A stretch of DNA of 64,000 bases from Streptomyces werraensis (GTDB lineage: Bacteria > Actinomycetota > Actinomycetes > Streptomycetales > Streptomycetaceae): the NCBI GenBank assembly GCA_014656175.1, contig BNBX01000015.1:52341-116340 (forward strand). Direction: 5' to 3'. The translations under genes were made by a program, and so were the position numbers. How positions within the stretch are numbered: position 1 is the stretch's first letter; the number at the start of each line of letters is the position of its first letter. Shown here piece by piece: positions 50,916-59,900 of the stretch. The notes under the pieces are model-generated. The model saw only the letters and a program-made list of their open reading frames with translations. It was not told where the DNA came from and did no database searches.

Positions 50916-51623
50916 TCAAGGTATGTGGGCCGTGCGCCGGCGGAGGAGAAGGCGGACAGCGACCTGATAGACGGCGACGAACACCACGACCGGTATGAAG
51001 CCGATCGCCTGGAACAGCCATGGGAGCTCGTCACCGTCCCATTCCGACCCGGACTCAAGAACGAGCCCGGACACCAGCAGCACGAGGAACGACCCTACGG
51101 TCAGAAGAATGGCCCGCACCATCGCAGATTCGCGCGCTGAAGCACGGTGGCGAGCCGCCAGCACGAAGGCGTCGGCCGGGGGAGTCCAGCCCTCGCCACG
51201 GGACCGCACCCATCGGTCTTCTATGGCTCGTACCTCGTGAGGTTGTGCCCCCACGCCCCCCGGCAGTGCGAACAGCCGGCCCTCTCGGTCGAGCAGCATC
51301 GTCCTAGGCGAAGCCGAACCGTTACCGCTCTCGATGCTCAACACGTCGGACCACACCGTCCTGCGGGTCCGGAACAGCTGGCGTACTGCGAGGTGGTCCC
51401 GGTACACGATGGTCGCCGCGCGGTGGAACCAAATGATGCCGAGATACACCGTGCCCAGCAGCACGAGCATGCTCGCCCTGAAAGTCGGGGGCAGGTCCTC
51501 CTCCAACACGGTCCATCGCGCCAAGGGGATGCCCGGCAGCCCGAGGGTGCAAGTGATGAACACCAACTGTGCCGCTCGAAGGCGGTACTTGCGAATCACC
51601 CGACCGTCGGTCCCTGCCCCCAC
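50916..51623 (-). CDS. Membrane protein with PH-like domain
   Basis: About 235 residues from GTG 51623, five bases after GGAGG. Two N-terminal hydrophobic segments (AAQLVFITCTLGLPGIP, MLVLLGTVYLGIIWF), a soluble middle with the pattern of bacterial PH domains (IVYRDHLAVRQLF, VWSDVLSIES), and two C-terminal segments (AILLTVGSFLVLLVSGLVL, IGFIPVVVFVAVYQVAVRLL). The start is uncertain; the frame continues upstream into tpg. It is a further gene of the telomere-operon neighbourhood with no recognised role. Confidence 0.65.
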   Translation of the reverse strand: MGAGTDGRVIRKYRLRAAQLVFITCTLGLPGIPLARWTVLEEDLPPTFRASMLVLLGTVYLGIIWFHRAATIVYRDHLAVRQLFRTRRTVWSDVLSIESGNGSASPRTMLLDREGRLFALPGGVGAQPHEVRAIEDRWVRSRGEGWTPPADAFVLAARHRASARESAMVRAILLTVGSFLVLLVSGLVLESGSEWDGDELPWLFQAIGFIPVVVFVAVYQVAVRLLLRRRTAHIP

Positions 51624-51718
51624 CTGCTCCTCCAGTCGGAGATCGGCGTCCAGGAACGCAAAGGTATCGCCCGGTCCAAGGGAGCGGCAGGCCTGTGAGC
51701 CGGGGCTGATACCGCCGA

Positions 51719-52276
51719 CTACAGCTCGAACTCCACGTGTTCGATGTCCGTGAAGCGGACTTCTTCCAGGGTGCCGGCGCGGCGGCCGCCGTCCTGGAAG
51801 TACACCTCGCGGAGTGCGTCGGCGGTGATCTGCTGGAGTTGGCGGTCGTCGGCGCCGGCTTCCTGGGCGTCGAAGAGGCGTGCCGCGTGGTGCGGGGGCA
51901 GGGCGACGGTCAGGTGTCGGATGCGGGACTCGTCCGTGGAGCCGATGGGTGCGGTGTAGCCGAGGCGGGCGCGGGTGTCGATGACGATGCCGTCGCTCGT
52001 CGCCGCCCGCTTCCGGGCCTGGGCGCGGATCTGGGGCTGCCAGCGCTTTTTCACTTCGCGTTCGAGGCGGGCGGCCAGTTCGGGGCGGGGTTTCTTGATC
52101 TGGTTCTTCACGTAGCGTTCGACGGTGCGTTGTGAGACGCGCAGCAGTTGGGCGACCGCTTTGGTGCCTTTCAGTTTTCTGACCAGGTAACGCATCTGTG
52201 CGGGTGCGGTTTTCGGGGCGGGGCGGGTGAACGCTTTGTGGACCGCCGCCTCCAGGCCGTCGCCGATCACGCTCAT
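51719..52276 (-). CDS. tpg: Terminal protein Tpg of linear Streptomyces replicons
   Basis: 185 residues, the usual Tpg length. It matches the known pattern: MSVIGDGLEAAVHKAFTRP, PKTAPAQMRYLVRKLKGTKA, the HTH VAQLLRVSQRTVERYVKNQI, AARLEREVKKRWQPQIRAQA, and the C-terminal VRFTDIEHVEFEL. Tpg is covalently bound to the 5' ends and primes end-patching of the linear DNA. It starts 12 bases after the tap stop, so both are cotranscribed. Presence implies a linear replicon. Confidence 0.96.
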   Translation of the reverse strand: MSVIGDGLEAAVHKAFTRPAPKTAPAQMRYLVRKLKGTKAVAQLLRVSQRTVERYVKNQIKKPRPELAARLEREVKKRWQPQIRAQARKRAATSDGIVIDTRARLGYTAPIGSTDESRIRHLTVALPPHHAARLFDAQEAGADDRQLQQITADALREVYFQDGGRRAGTLEEVRFTDIEHVEFEL

Positions 52277-52288
52277 TCCTGCTCTGCC

Positions 52289-54499
52289 TCACTCGCCGGT
52301 GTCGGTGTCGGTGACGGTGCCGTCCTTGATGTACCGGGCCAGGTTCAGGTCCGGTGCGTCGAAGCGTTCACGGACTTCCTCTCCCCACAGGACGGTCTGG
52401 GTGCCCTCGTGTTTCACCAGGCCTGGGTTGACGCCCAGTTTGAAGCCCCCGGGGAGCGGTTTGTCGTCGCGGTAGGGCAGGAAGTCCAGCGGAGAGGGGC
52501 CGGGGGATGCGTAGACGACGCAGTCCGACAGCACCGCCACCGGGTACTGTCCCGTGTACGCCGCGTGTTTGACGATTTTGCGGTGCAGGTTGATGCGGGT
52601 GCGAGAGATGACCGCGGCGCGGATGTCGGGGCGCCAGGTGGGGCGGGACAGGGCGCGCCATGGCTGGCCGGGGCGCCAGCCTTCTCCGCGGGGGCGTTCG
52701 CGGAGTTTGCCGAGTCCGCCCTTGACTGTTGCCTTGATGGCTGAGACGACCAATCCCAGGTCGGGGTCACGGTCTGTGTAGCTGTCCATCGCGGTGAGGA
52801 ACTCGGCTGGGGGCAGGTCGGTGTGGACGCCGAGGTCTGCCATGGTCGTGAGGTAGGCGTCGCGCAGGCGTTTGTACCAGTTGTCGAGGTAGCGGCCGTG
52901 GTGGTGGCGGAGCCAGGCCTCCATGGGCTGTACGTCGTAGCCGAGTTCCGTCGCGTAGGCGACGGTGGGAGTCGCGTACCAGGCGGGGCCCTGGGGGCGG
53001 TCGCCCTTGGGGGTGAACGGGGAGGGCAGCAGGTCTCCGTCCAGGTTCACCCATTCCTTGCCGAGTCTCACCCGTGACAGGTCGACGTGGGAGAGGTCGA
53101 CCAGCCAGGAGCCGGGCAGCTTGGGGTCGAACTCCGGGTTCGTGACATGGGTGGGTGCGTCGAGGCCGACGCTCAGGCCGTTGGCGCCGGCGGCGAAGGC
53201 CATGTTGACGTCGATGCCGACGAGGTGGTGCAGGGTGCATTCCTCGTCCGTCATGGGCCGTGCCCAGTCGTAGGCCTCTTCGAAGAGTTTCTCGTCCGGT
53301 CCGCGGACGTGGAAGCGGGGAAGGTGGGCCAGGACGGGGTGGCCGTCGGGGGCCTCGCACGGTGCGGGGTCGACCGGCTGGGCGCCCAGTGAGCCCGGGT
53401 TGTGCTCCGGGTGCCGCCGACCGGCCGCGTCGGGCTCGGACGCGCGGGTCGGCGGGTGCAGCGCCGTCATCAGTTCCAGGCCGGTGACGGCGGTGGAGCC
53501 GCGGGGTGTCATCACGCGGGTGGCGTACACGCCCAGGACGCGGGCGAGTTCCGCCGGGGGGAGCTGGGCGGCGTGGCCCCAGTGGCGGGTGTCCAGTGCG
53601 TGCCAGGCGGGGATGCACAGTTGCACGCACTGGCGCTCCGACCCCTGGGCGGGGCGGTAGATCCGCGCCCAGGGGCCCAGGCCCCGCTGGGTGAGTTTCC
53701 AGTCGGCGCGTGCAAGTTGTCTGACGGTGGTGTGGCCGTCGGGGATGCGGCCCGCCCGTTTTTCCTCGTCCGTGAGCGCGGTGGGCAGGCCGAAGTGTTC
53801 CAGGGCGGCTTCGGTGAGGACCAGCAGCGGGTCGGCAGGGCGGCCCGGGCCGGAGAGCTTCGACTGCCCCAGCCTCGCCTTCGACAGGGTCCACTCCACC
53901 AGGGACGGCAGGGACGTGGCGGGCACGTCCAGGATCTGGCCGCCCACGCAGTAGGCCGACACCTTCCCGTCCTCGGCGTCGACGACCGCCAGGGGTCCGT
54001 TCTCGAAGCGCGCGTCTCGGGGCGCTGCCGGCTCAGAGGTCTTCGCCGGGACCGGGGTCGTCTTTCGCGGGGTGGGTTGTCCGTCGGCCGTGCGGGCGGG
54101 TGTCTCGTCCGCGGCACGGGCAGGGGCAGGGGCAGGGGGTGGCTGGGGCGTGACGGGAGAGGGAGCGGGGGTGGAGGTGGAGGGCTCGGGGGTGGAGGGC
54201 TCGGCGGCCGGGGCAGGCCCGGTGGCCGGCGTCGCCACGGGAGGAGCGGGCGCCGGCGGTGCGGGGTAGAGCTCCGCGAGCTGGTTCAGCAGCCGGGCGT
54301 AGGCGTCGCGCTCCGGCGGGCGGGGTTCTGTTTTGCCCGCCTCCCAGCCGGAGACCGTGGCCCGGCGTACCTTCAGCGCTGCGGCCACTTCCTCGATGGT
54401 CAGGCCGTGCGCGGTCCGCAGTCGCTTCCGCTCGGCCGGTGGTGGTAGCGCGGCCCGTGACGCGACCAGCGCGTCCACCGCGTCGAACAACTCGGACAC
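52289..54499 (-). CDS. tap: Telomere-associated protein Tap
   Basis: 736 residues from GTG 54499 with GGGAGG upstream. The N-terminus has an XRE HTH (LRTAHGLTIEEVAAALKVRRATVSGWEAGKTEP, about 21-53), followed by a long Pro/Ala-rich low-complexity linker (about 78-140) and the conserved Tap body (LNPGLVKHEGTQ-like end, IDVNMAFAAGANGLSVGL, SELGYDVQPMEAWL-type region). Tap binds the telomeric overhang and recruits Tpg. Repeats upstream at 54544-54625 may regulate it. The Pro/Ala linker is unusually long, a variable feature of the family. Confidence 0.94.
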   Translation of the reverse strand: MSELFDAVDALVASRAALPPPAERKRLRTAHGLTIEEVAAALKVRRATVSGWEAGKTEPRPPERDAYARLLNQLAELYPAPPAPAPPVATPATGPAPAAEPSTPEPSTSTPAPSPVTPQPPPAPAPARAADETPARTADGQPTPRKTTPVPAKTSEPAAPRDARFENGPLAVVDAEDGKVSAYCVGGQILDVPATSLPSLVEWTLSKARLGQSKLSGPGRPADPLLVLTEAALEHFGLPTALTDEEKRAGRIPDGHTTVRQLARADWKLTQRGLGPWARIYRPAQGSERQCVQLCIPAWHALDTRHWGHAAQLPPAELARVLGVYATRVMTPRGSTAVTGLELMTALHPPTRASEPDAAGRRHPEHNPGSLGAQPVDPAPCEAPDGHPVLAHLPRFHVRGPDEKLFEEAYDWARPMTDEECTLHHLVGIDVNMAFAAGANGLSVGLDAPTHVTNPEFDPKLPGSWLVDLSHVDLSRVRLGKEWVNLDGDLLPSPFTPKGDRPQGPAWYATPTVAYATELGYDVQPMEAWLRHHHGRYLDNWYKRLRDAYLTTMADLGVHTDLPPAEFLTAMDSYTDRDPDLGLVVSAIKATVKGGLGKLRERPRGEGWRPGQPWRALSRPTWRPDIRAAVISRTRINLHRKIVKHAAYTGQYPVAVLSDCVVYASPGPSPLDFLPYRDDKPLPGGFKLGVNPGLVKHEGTQTVLWGEEVRERFDAPDLNLARYIKDGTVTDTDTGE

Positions 54500-54543
54500 C
54501 GGACACCTCCCAATCCGCATCCTACCCCCTGAGCATCCCCTGG

Positions 54544-54572
54544 GCGTACGAACCGCGTACGTTTTGCGTACG
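54544..54572. repeat. Three GCGTACG repeats with an 11-bp period upstream of tap
   Basis: GCGTACG occurs at 54544-54550, 54555-54561 and 54566-54572, exactly 11 bp apart, so that the CGTACG palindromes fall on one DNA face. They lie 45-73 bases upstream of the tap GTG, over the -35 position of a TAGGAT -10 box (minus strand, 54519-54524). Confidence 0.75.
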
Positions 54573-54625
54573 AATCACGGCGGATGTGCGGCCGAACACG
54601 AACCACGGCGGATGTGCGGCGGAAC
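54570..54625. repeat. Tandem 28-bp direct repeat next to the GCGTACG repeats
   Basis: Two adjacent 28-bp units, 54570-54597 and 54598-54625, each with ACGAA-CACGGCGGATGTG and GCGG-GAAC. They differ at two positions. The first unit overlaps the third GCGTACG. Position upstream of tap suggests a protein-binding array. Confidence 0.75.
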
Positions 54626-54657
54626 GGACCCGGCGAGGGTCGAGGGTACGGACCCGC

Positions 54658-55275
54658 TCAGGGGTCTTGGCTGAGGGTTTCCCAGCCGTGCTCCAGCAGG
54701 TAGAAGGCACTGATGACCGCCGCCCGGGGGTCGGCGTGGCCGTATGCGGCGCGCGGGGCTTCGAGGGCGAAGTGGGCCAGTGCCAGGCAGGCGGGGTCGT
54801 CGGCGGGGCGGCCGGTTTCCTCGGCGATGACGCGAGCCAGGGCGGCTGTGTGGCGCAGCCACATGTTCTGGCCGTAGTCGCGCAGTGCGGGGGTGGTGGT
54901 CACCAGGTCGAGGAAGGCGGTGAGGCGGTCGTCGCCGTCGGGGGTGAGCAGGCGGGAGTTGAGGGCGTGTTCGCGCAGGGCGGCCGGGACGGAGGTGCCC
55001 GGGGGGCGTTCGCGGACGGCGGCTAGCAGGCGTTCCTCCTGGTCGTCGTCCTCGTCGAAGACGAGGGCTTCCTTGACCGGGAAGTGCTTGAACAGCGTGG
55101 TGGTGGACACGTCGGCGGCGTCAGCGATCTCGCGGATGCCGACGGCGTCGTAGCCACGTTCCAGGAAGAGGTGCAGGGCGGCGTCGGCGATGGCTTTGCG
55201 TGTGGCGGCCTTTTTGCGTTCGCGGCGGCCCGGGGGCGCGGGGGTGGTGCCGGGTGCGGGGGTGGTCGGGGGCAT
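54658..55275 (-). CDS. TetR-family transcriptional regulator
   Basis: 205 residues. HTH region RKAIADAALHLFLERGYDAVGIREIADAADVSTTTLFKHFPVKEAL, followed by an acidic linker EDDDQEERLLAAV and a helical ligand domain. It is divergent from the FAD monooxygenase at 55411 with a 135-base intergenic region that is unusually AT-rich for this genome. A regulator-enzyme pair of this type commonly responds to the aromatic substrate of the monooxygenase. Confidence 0.93.
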   Translation of the reverse strand: MPPTTPAPGTTPAPPGRRERKKAATRKAIADAALHLFLERGYDAVGIREIADAADVSTTTLFKHFPVKEALVFDEDDDQEERLLAAVRERPPGTSVPAALREHALNSRLLTPDGDDRLTAFLDLVTTTPALRDYGQNMWLRHTAALARVIAEETGRPADDPACLALAHFALEAPRAAYGHADPRAAVISAFYLLEHGWETLSQDP

Positions 55276-55316
55276 GCCCGCACCTTACCCGTTTGGTTGA
55301 CCGGATTCAAAAGTTG

Positions 55317-55341
55317 AGTTGTTGCACTTATTTAGTTGTTG
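55317..55341. promoter_or_regulatory. AGTTGTTG direct repeats between TetR and monooxygenase genes
   Basis: AGTTGTTG at 55317-55324 and 55334-55341, 17 bp apart, in the AT-rich intergenic stretch. The unit may be the TetR operator or its half-sites; no perfect palindrome was found. Confidence 0.35.
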
Positions 55342-55410
55342 TGTTTTTCTGGGCGCGGCAGCCGTGAGGCCCTGCCCGGCCGCCGCCCCGCCCACGAACG
55401 GAGCCCTCTC

Positions 55411-56544
55411 ATGTCCCCCACTCCCCCGCCGCGCATCGCCGTCGTCGGCGCCGGCCCCGGCGGCCTGGCCTGTGCCCGCATCCTGGCCCGGCACGGCATC
55501 ACCGCCACCGTCTACGACCGTGACGCGGGACCCGACGCGCGCGACCAGGGCGGCAGCCTCGACCTGCACGCCGACAACGGCCAGCTCGCCCTGCGGGAGG
55601 CCGGGCTGCTGGAGGAGTTCTTCCGGCTGGCCCGCCCCGAAGGGCAGGAGATGCGGCAGCTCGATCCCTCCGGCGCGGTCCTGTTCCACCATGTGCCCGG
55701 GCCGGACGAACGGTTCAAGCCGGAGATCGACCGCCGTCTGCTGCGCGATGTGCTGCTGAGATCGCTGCCGGCCGGCACCGTGCGCTGGGGGCACACCCTG
55801 CGGGCCGTCACCGGGCCCGCCGACGGCCCGCGGCGGCTGCACTTCGCCGACGGCGCCACCGTGGAATGCGACCTCGTGATCGGCGCCGACGGCGCCTGGT
55901 CCACCGTCCGCCGCGCCGTCTCCGACGCCACGCCCCGCTACACCGGCGTCAGCTTCCTGGAGGCGTGGTTCCACGACGTCACCACGCGCCACCCCGCTGT
56001 CGCCGACCTCGTGGGACAGGGCAGCGCCGCGGCCGCCGACGGCGAGCGCGGCCTGTTCGCGCAGCGCAACGGCGGCGACCACATCCGCGTCCACATCATC
56101 CAGCGCGCCCCCGCCGACTGGATCACCGCCGCCGGCCTCGACCCGCGCGACACCGACCAGGTCCGTGCCCTGCTGCTGGAACGCTTCCGCGACTGGTCAC
56201 CCCGTATGCGGCGGCTGATCGGCGACAACGACGGCCCCTACATCGACCGCCCCATCCACGCCCTGCCCGCCGGCCACACCTGGCGGCACAGCCCTTCCGT
56301 CACCCTCCTCGGGGACGCCGCCCACCTCATGCCGCCGCTCGGCGTCGGCGTCAATCTCGCCCTGCTCGACGCCTGCGAACTCGCCCTCGCCCTCGCCCGC
56401 CACGACACCGTCGGGCAGGCCGTCCGCGCCTACGAGGACACCATGCTCCCCCGCTCCGCCGAGACCTCCCGGCTCCTCGACGGCGCCGTGCACGACCTCG
56501 TCTCCACCGAACTGCCCGACTTCGCCGCCGCCGACGCGCGGTGA
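55411..56544 (+). CDS. FAD-dependent monooxygenase (TetX-like, PHBH fold)
   Basis: 377 residues. Rossmann GAGPGGLACARILARHG, FAD-ribose motif in RPEGQEMRQLD region, GADGAWSTVRRAV (DG motif, about residues 156-166), and LLGDAAHLMPPLGVGVNLALLDA (GD motif, about 300). The ATG at 55411 follows ACGGAG. Such enzymes hydroxylate aromatic or polyketide compounds; resemblance to tetracycline-inactivating TetX-type enzymes is in overall architecture only. A strong hairpin terminates the gene. Confidence 0.92.
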   Translation: MSPTPPPRIAVVGAGPGGLACARILARHGITATVYDRDAGPDARDQGGSLDLHADNGQLALREAGLLEEFFRLARPEGQEMRQLDPSGAVLFHHVPGPDERFKPEIDRRLLRDVLLRSLPAGTVRWGHTLRAVTGPADGPRRLHFADGATVECDLVIGADGAWSTVRRAVSDATPRYTGVSFLEAWFHDVTTRHPAVADLVGQGSAAAADGERGLFAQRNGGDHIRVHIIQRAPADWITAAGLDPRDTDQVRALLLERFRDWSPRMRRLIGDNDGPYIDRPIHALPAGHTWRHSPSVTLLGDAAHLMPPLGVGVNLALLDACELALALARHDTVGQAVRAYEDTMLPRSAETSRLLDGAVHDLVSTELPDFAAADAR

Positions 56545-56559
56545 CCTCCCGCGTGATGC

Positions 56560-56597
56560 GGCATCCGGCCGGCGCCCCCGGGCTCCGGCCGGATGCC
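56560..56597 (+). terminator. Terminator after the FAD monooxygenase
   Basis: Perfect 13-bp stem GGCATCCGGCCGG at 56560-56572 with 56585-56597, 12-base loop, 16 bases after the stop codon. The following stretch to 56978 holds only promoter elements of the rhamnosidase gene. Confidence 0.75.
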
Positions 56598-56720
56598 GGG
56601 TCCGGTCCTCCGCACTCGGCCGGCGTCGCCCGCCGACCGCGTGGGCGGTGACCGGAACCGGCCGCGCGGGACCGGCCGCGACTCGGGTCGAGCGGCCGCC
56701 GGCGGTGCCTTCCGGACTGA

Positions 56721-56734
56721 TTGAAACCGTTCAA
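56721..56734. promoter_or_regulatory. Upstream LacI-like operator of the GH78 gene
   Basis: TTGAAACCGTTCAA at 56721-56734: perfect TTGAA/TTCAA arms around four bases. It lies about 175 bases upstream of the promoter and resembles the site next to the start at 56943, suggesting DNA looping or two-site binding. An AAGCGCTT palindrome, also typical of LacI regulators, occurs near 56850. Confidence 0.5.
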
Positions 56735-56895
56735 ATCCGTCCACCGGTTCCCGCCCCGGGCCGCCTGCCGACCTCCCGGCCGACGGCGTCTCCCCACGCC
56801 TCCCCCTCACGCCGCGCGGACGCCACTTCCCTCAACACCCGCACTCGGCAAGCGCTTACCCGCCTCCGCCCGTCCTTTTCGCCGCGTCCTCCTCA

Positions 56896-56954
56896 TTGAC
56901 CCCACCCGCCCACGCCTCTACGGTGGCCACGCTCACCGCATGTGAAACGATTCA
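56896..56954 (+). promoter_or_regulatory. Promoter and second operator of the GH78 gene
   Basis: TTGACC (56896-56901), a 17-base spacer and TACGGT (56919-56924) form a good promoter. TGAAACGATTCA at 56943-56954 lies just after the expected start of transcription and has inverted TGAA/TTCA arms. A repressor there would block elongation. No regulator gene lies in the window next to the rhamnosidase. Confidence 0.65.
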
Positions 56955-56978
56955 ATTCCTACCGTGCGAGGTGGCGTA

Positions 56979-59900
56979 GTGATCAGTCGCAGAAACGTCC
57001 TGGCGAGCACGGCGGCCGTGATGGCCGCCGCGGCCTCCGGAGCCGGGCAGGCGCAGGCCGTGCCCGTGTCCCCCACCACCGCCCGGGCGGGCGGCCGGGC
57101 CGCGCCCGTGGAGATCACCTCCCCCACCGTCGAGTACGCCCGGCATCCACTGGGCCTGGACGAGCCGCGTCCGCGGTTCAGCTGGCCCATGGCCTCCGAC
57201 GAGCCGGGACTGCGGCAGAGCGCCTACCAGCTGCGGGTGGCCACCAGTGCCTCCGCACTGGCACGGCCCGACGTCTGGGACAGCGGCCGGGTGGCGTCCG
57301 AGGAGTCGGTCCTCGTGCCGTACGAGGGGCCCGAACTGCGGCCGAGGACACGGTACTTCTGGACCGTGCGGGTCTGGGACGGCCAGGGCCGGGTCTCCAG
57401 GTGGAGCGAGCCCGACTGGTGGGAGACCGGCCTGATGGGCGCCGGGCAGTGGGCCGCACGGTGGATCTCCGCCCCCGCCGAACTGACCGACGCGCCGTCC
57501 TTCGAGGGCGGTCACTGGATCTGGTTCCCCGAGGGCGACCCGGCGAGCAGCGCCCCGGCCGCCACCCGCTGGTTCCGGCGCACCGCCGACCTGCCCCCGG
57601 CGGTCGTCTCGGCCACGCTGGTGATCACCGCGGACAACGCCTACTCCGTGTCCGTCAACGGCCGCGAGGTGGCCCGCACCGACCTGGCCACGGACAACCA
57701 GGACTGGCGGCGGCCCGCCGTCGTGGACGTCCTGGAGCAGGTGACGTCCGGGAGCAACGTGATCGCGGTCGAGGCGGTCAACGGCACCGAGGGGCCGGCC
57801 GGTCTGCTCGCCGTCCTCGTCGTGCGGACGGCCCTCGGCGAGCGGCGGATCGTGACGGACGCCGCCTGGAGGGTCACCGACCGGGAGCCGGCCGGTGAGT
57901 GGCGCGGCGCCGGTTTCGACGACTCCGGATGGGCGGCCGCGCGGGAGGCGGCACCGTGGGGGGCGGGCCCGTGGGGGACGGTCACGCCCGCCCCGCACGC
58001 GGTGGCCCGGCTGCGCCGTGAGTTCTCCCTGCGGCGGGCGAAGGTGCGGCGGGCGCGGCTGTACGTCACCGCGCTCGGGCTCTACGAGGCGCATCTCAAC
58101 GGTGTCCGCGTGGGCCGCGACCAGCTCGCCCCCGGGTGGACGGACTACCGCACGCGGGTGCAGTACCAGACGCACGACGTCACGGAGTTGGTGCGTTCCG
58201 GCGGCGGGAACGCTCTCGGGGTGCATCTCGCGCCGGGCTGGTACGCGGGCAACGTCGGCATGTTCGGCCCGCACCAGTACGGTCGGCGCCCGGCGCTGCT
58301 GGCGCAGTTGGAGGTCGACTACGCCGACGGGACGGTGCAGCGCGTCGTGTCGGACACGGACTGGTCCGCCTCGTCGGGGCCGGTCGTCGCGGCCGACCTG
58401 CTGGACGGCGAGACGTACGACGCCCGCAAGGAGACTCCCGGCTGGGCCTTGCCGGGGTTCGACGACGCGGGATGGCTGCGCGCGGGTGAGGCGGACGGGG
58501 TGGTGCCGGAGCGGGTGGTGGCGCAGGTCGACGCGCCGGTGCGGGTCACCGAGGAGCTGACGCCGGTGGGTGTCAGCGAGCCGAGGCCCGGGGTGTTCGT
58601 CTTCGACCTGGGCCGCAACATGGTCGGTTCCGTGCGGCTGCGGGTGCGGGGCCGGGCGGGCACGGTGGTGCGGCTGCGGCACGCCGAGGTCCTCAACCCG
58701 GACGGCACCCTCTACACGGCGAACCTCCGCACCGCGAAGGCGACCGACACGTACGTTCTGAAGGGCGGCGGCAGCGAGACGTACGAGCCGCGTTTCACCT
58801 TCCACGGCTTCCGCTACGTCGAGGTCACCGGCTTTCCCGGCACGCCGACCGCGCGGGCGGTCACCGGGCGGGTGATGCACACCGACGCGCCCGCGACGCT
58901 CACGTTCGCCACCGACTCGCCGATGCTGAACCGGCTCCACAGCAACATCACCTGGGGGCAGCGGGGGAACTTCCTGTCCGTGCCGACCGACACCCCGGCC
59001 CGGGACGAACGCCTCGGCTGGACCGGTGACATCAACGTCTTCGCGCCGACCGCCGCGTACACGATGGAGTCGGCGCGCTTCCTGGCGAAGTGGCTCACCG
59101 ACCTGCGCGACGCGCAGACGGCGGAGGGCTCCTTCACGCACGTGGCGCCCGACGTCGGGCGTCTCGGTGACGGGGCTGCGGGCTGGGGCGACGCGGGCGT
59201 CACCGTGCCCTGGGCGCTGTACCAGGCGTACGGGGACGTGCGGGTGCTGGAGGAGGCGTGGCCGTCGGTGGTGGCGTGGCTGGGCTACCTGGAGAAGCAC
59301 AGCGACGGTCTGCTGCGGCCGGCGGACGGCTTCGGCGACTGGCTGAACGTCGACGACGAGACCCCCAAGGACGTCATCGCCACCGCCTACTTCGCGCACG
59401 TCGCGGACCTCGCCGGGCGGATGGCGCGCGAGCTCGGCCGGGACCCGGCGCCCTACGAGGACCTGTCCGGGCGGGTGCGGGACGCCTTCCGGCGGGCGTA
59501 CGTCGACGCCGCAGGCCGGGTGAAGGGGGACACGCAGACCGCGTACGTCCTCGCCCTGTCCATGGGGCTCGTGCCCGACGCGCTCAGGGATGCGGCGGCG
59601 GGCCGGCTGGTGGCGCTCATCGAGGCCCGCGACTGGCATCTGTCGACCGGGTTCCTGGGCACACCGAGGCTGCTTCCCGTGCTCACCGACACCGGGCACA
59701 CCGACGTCGCCTACCGGCTGCTCACCCGGCGCACCTTCCCGAGCTGGGGCTACCAGATCGAGCGCGGCGCGACGACGATGTGGGAGCGGTGGGATTCGCT
59801 GCGGCCCGACGGCACCTTCCAGGATCCGGGCATGAACTCCTTCAACCACTACGCCTACGGCTCGGTGGGCGAGTGGATGTATGCGCACATCGCGGGGATC

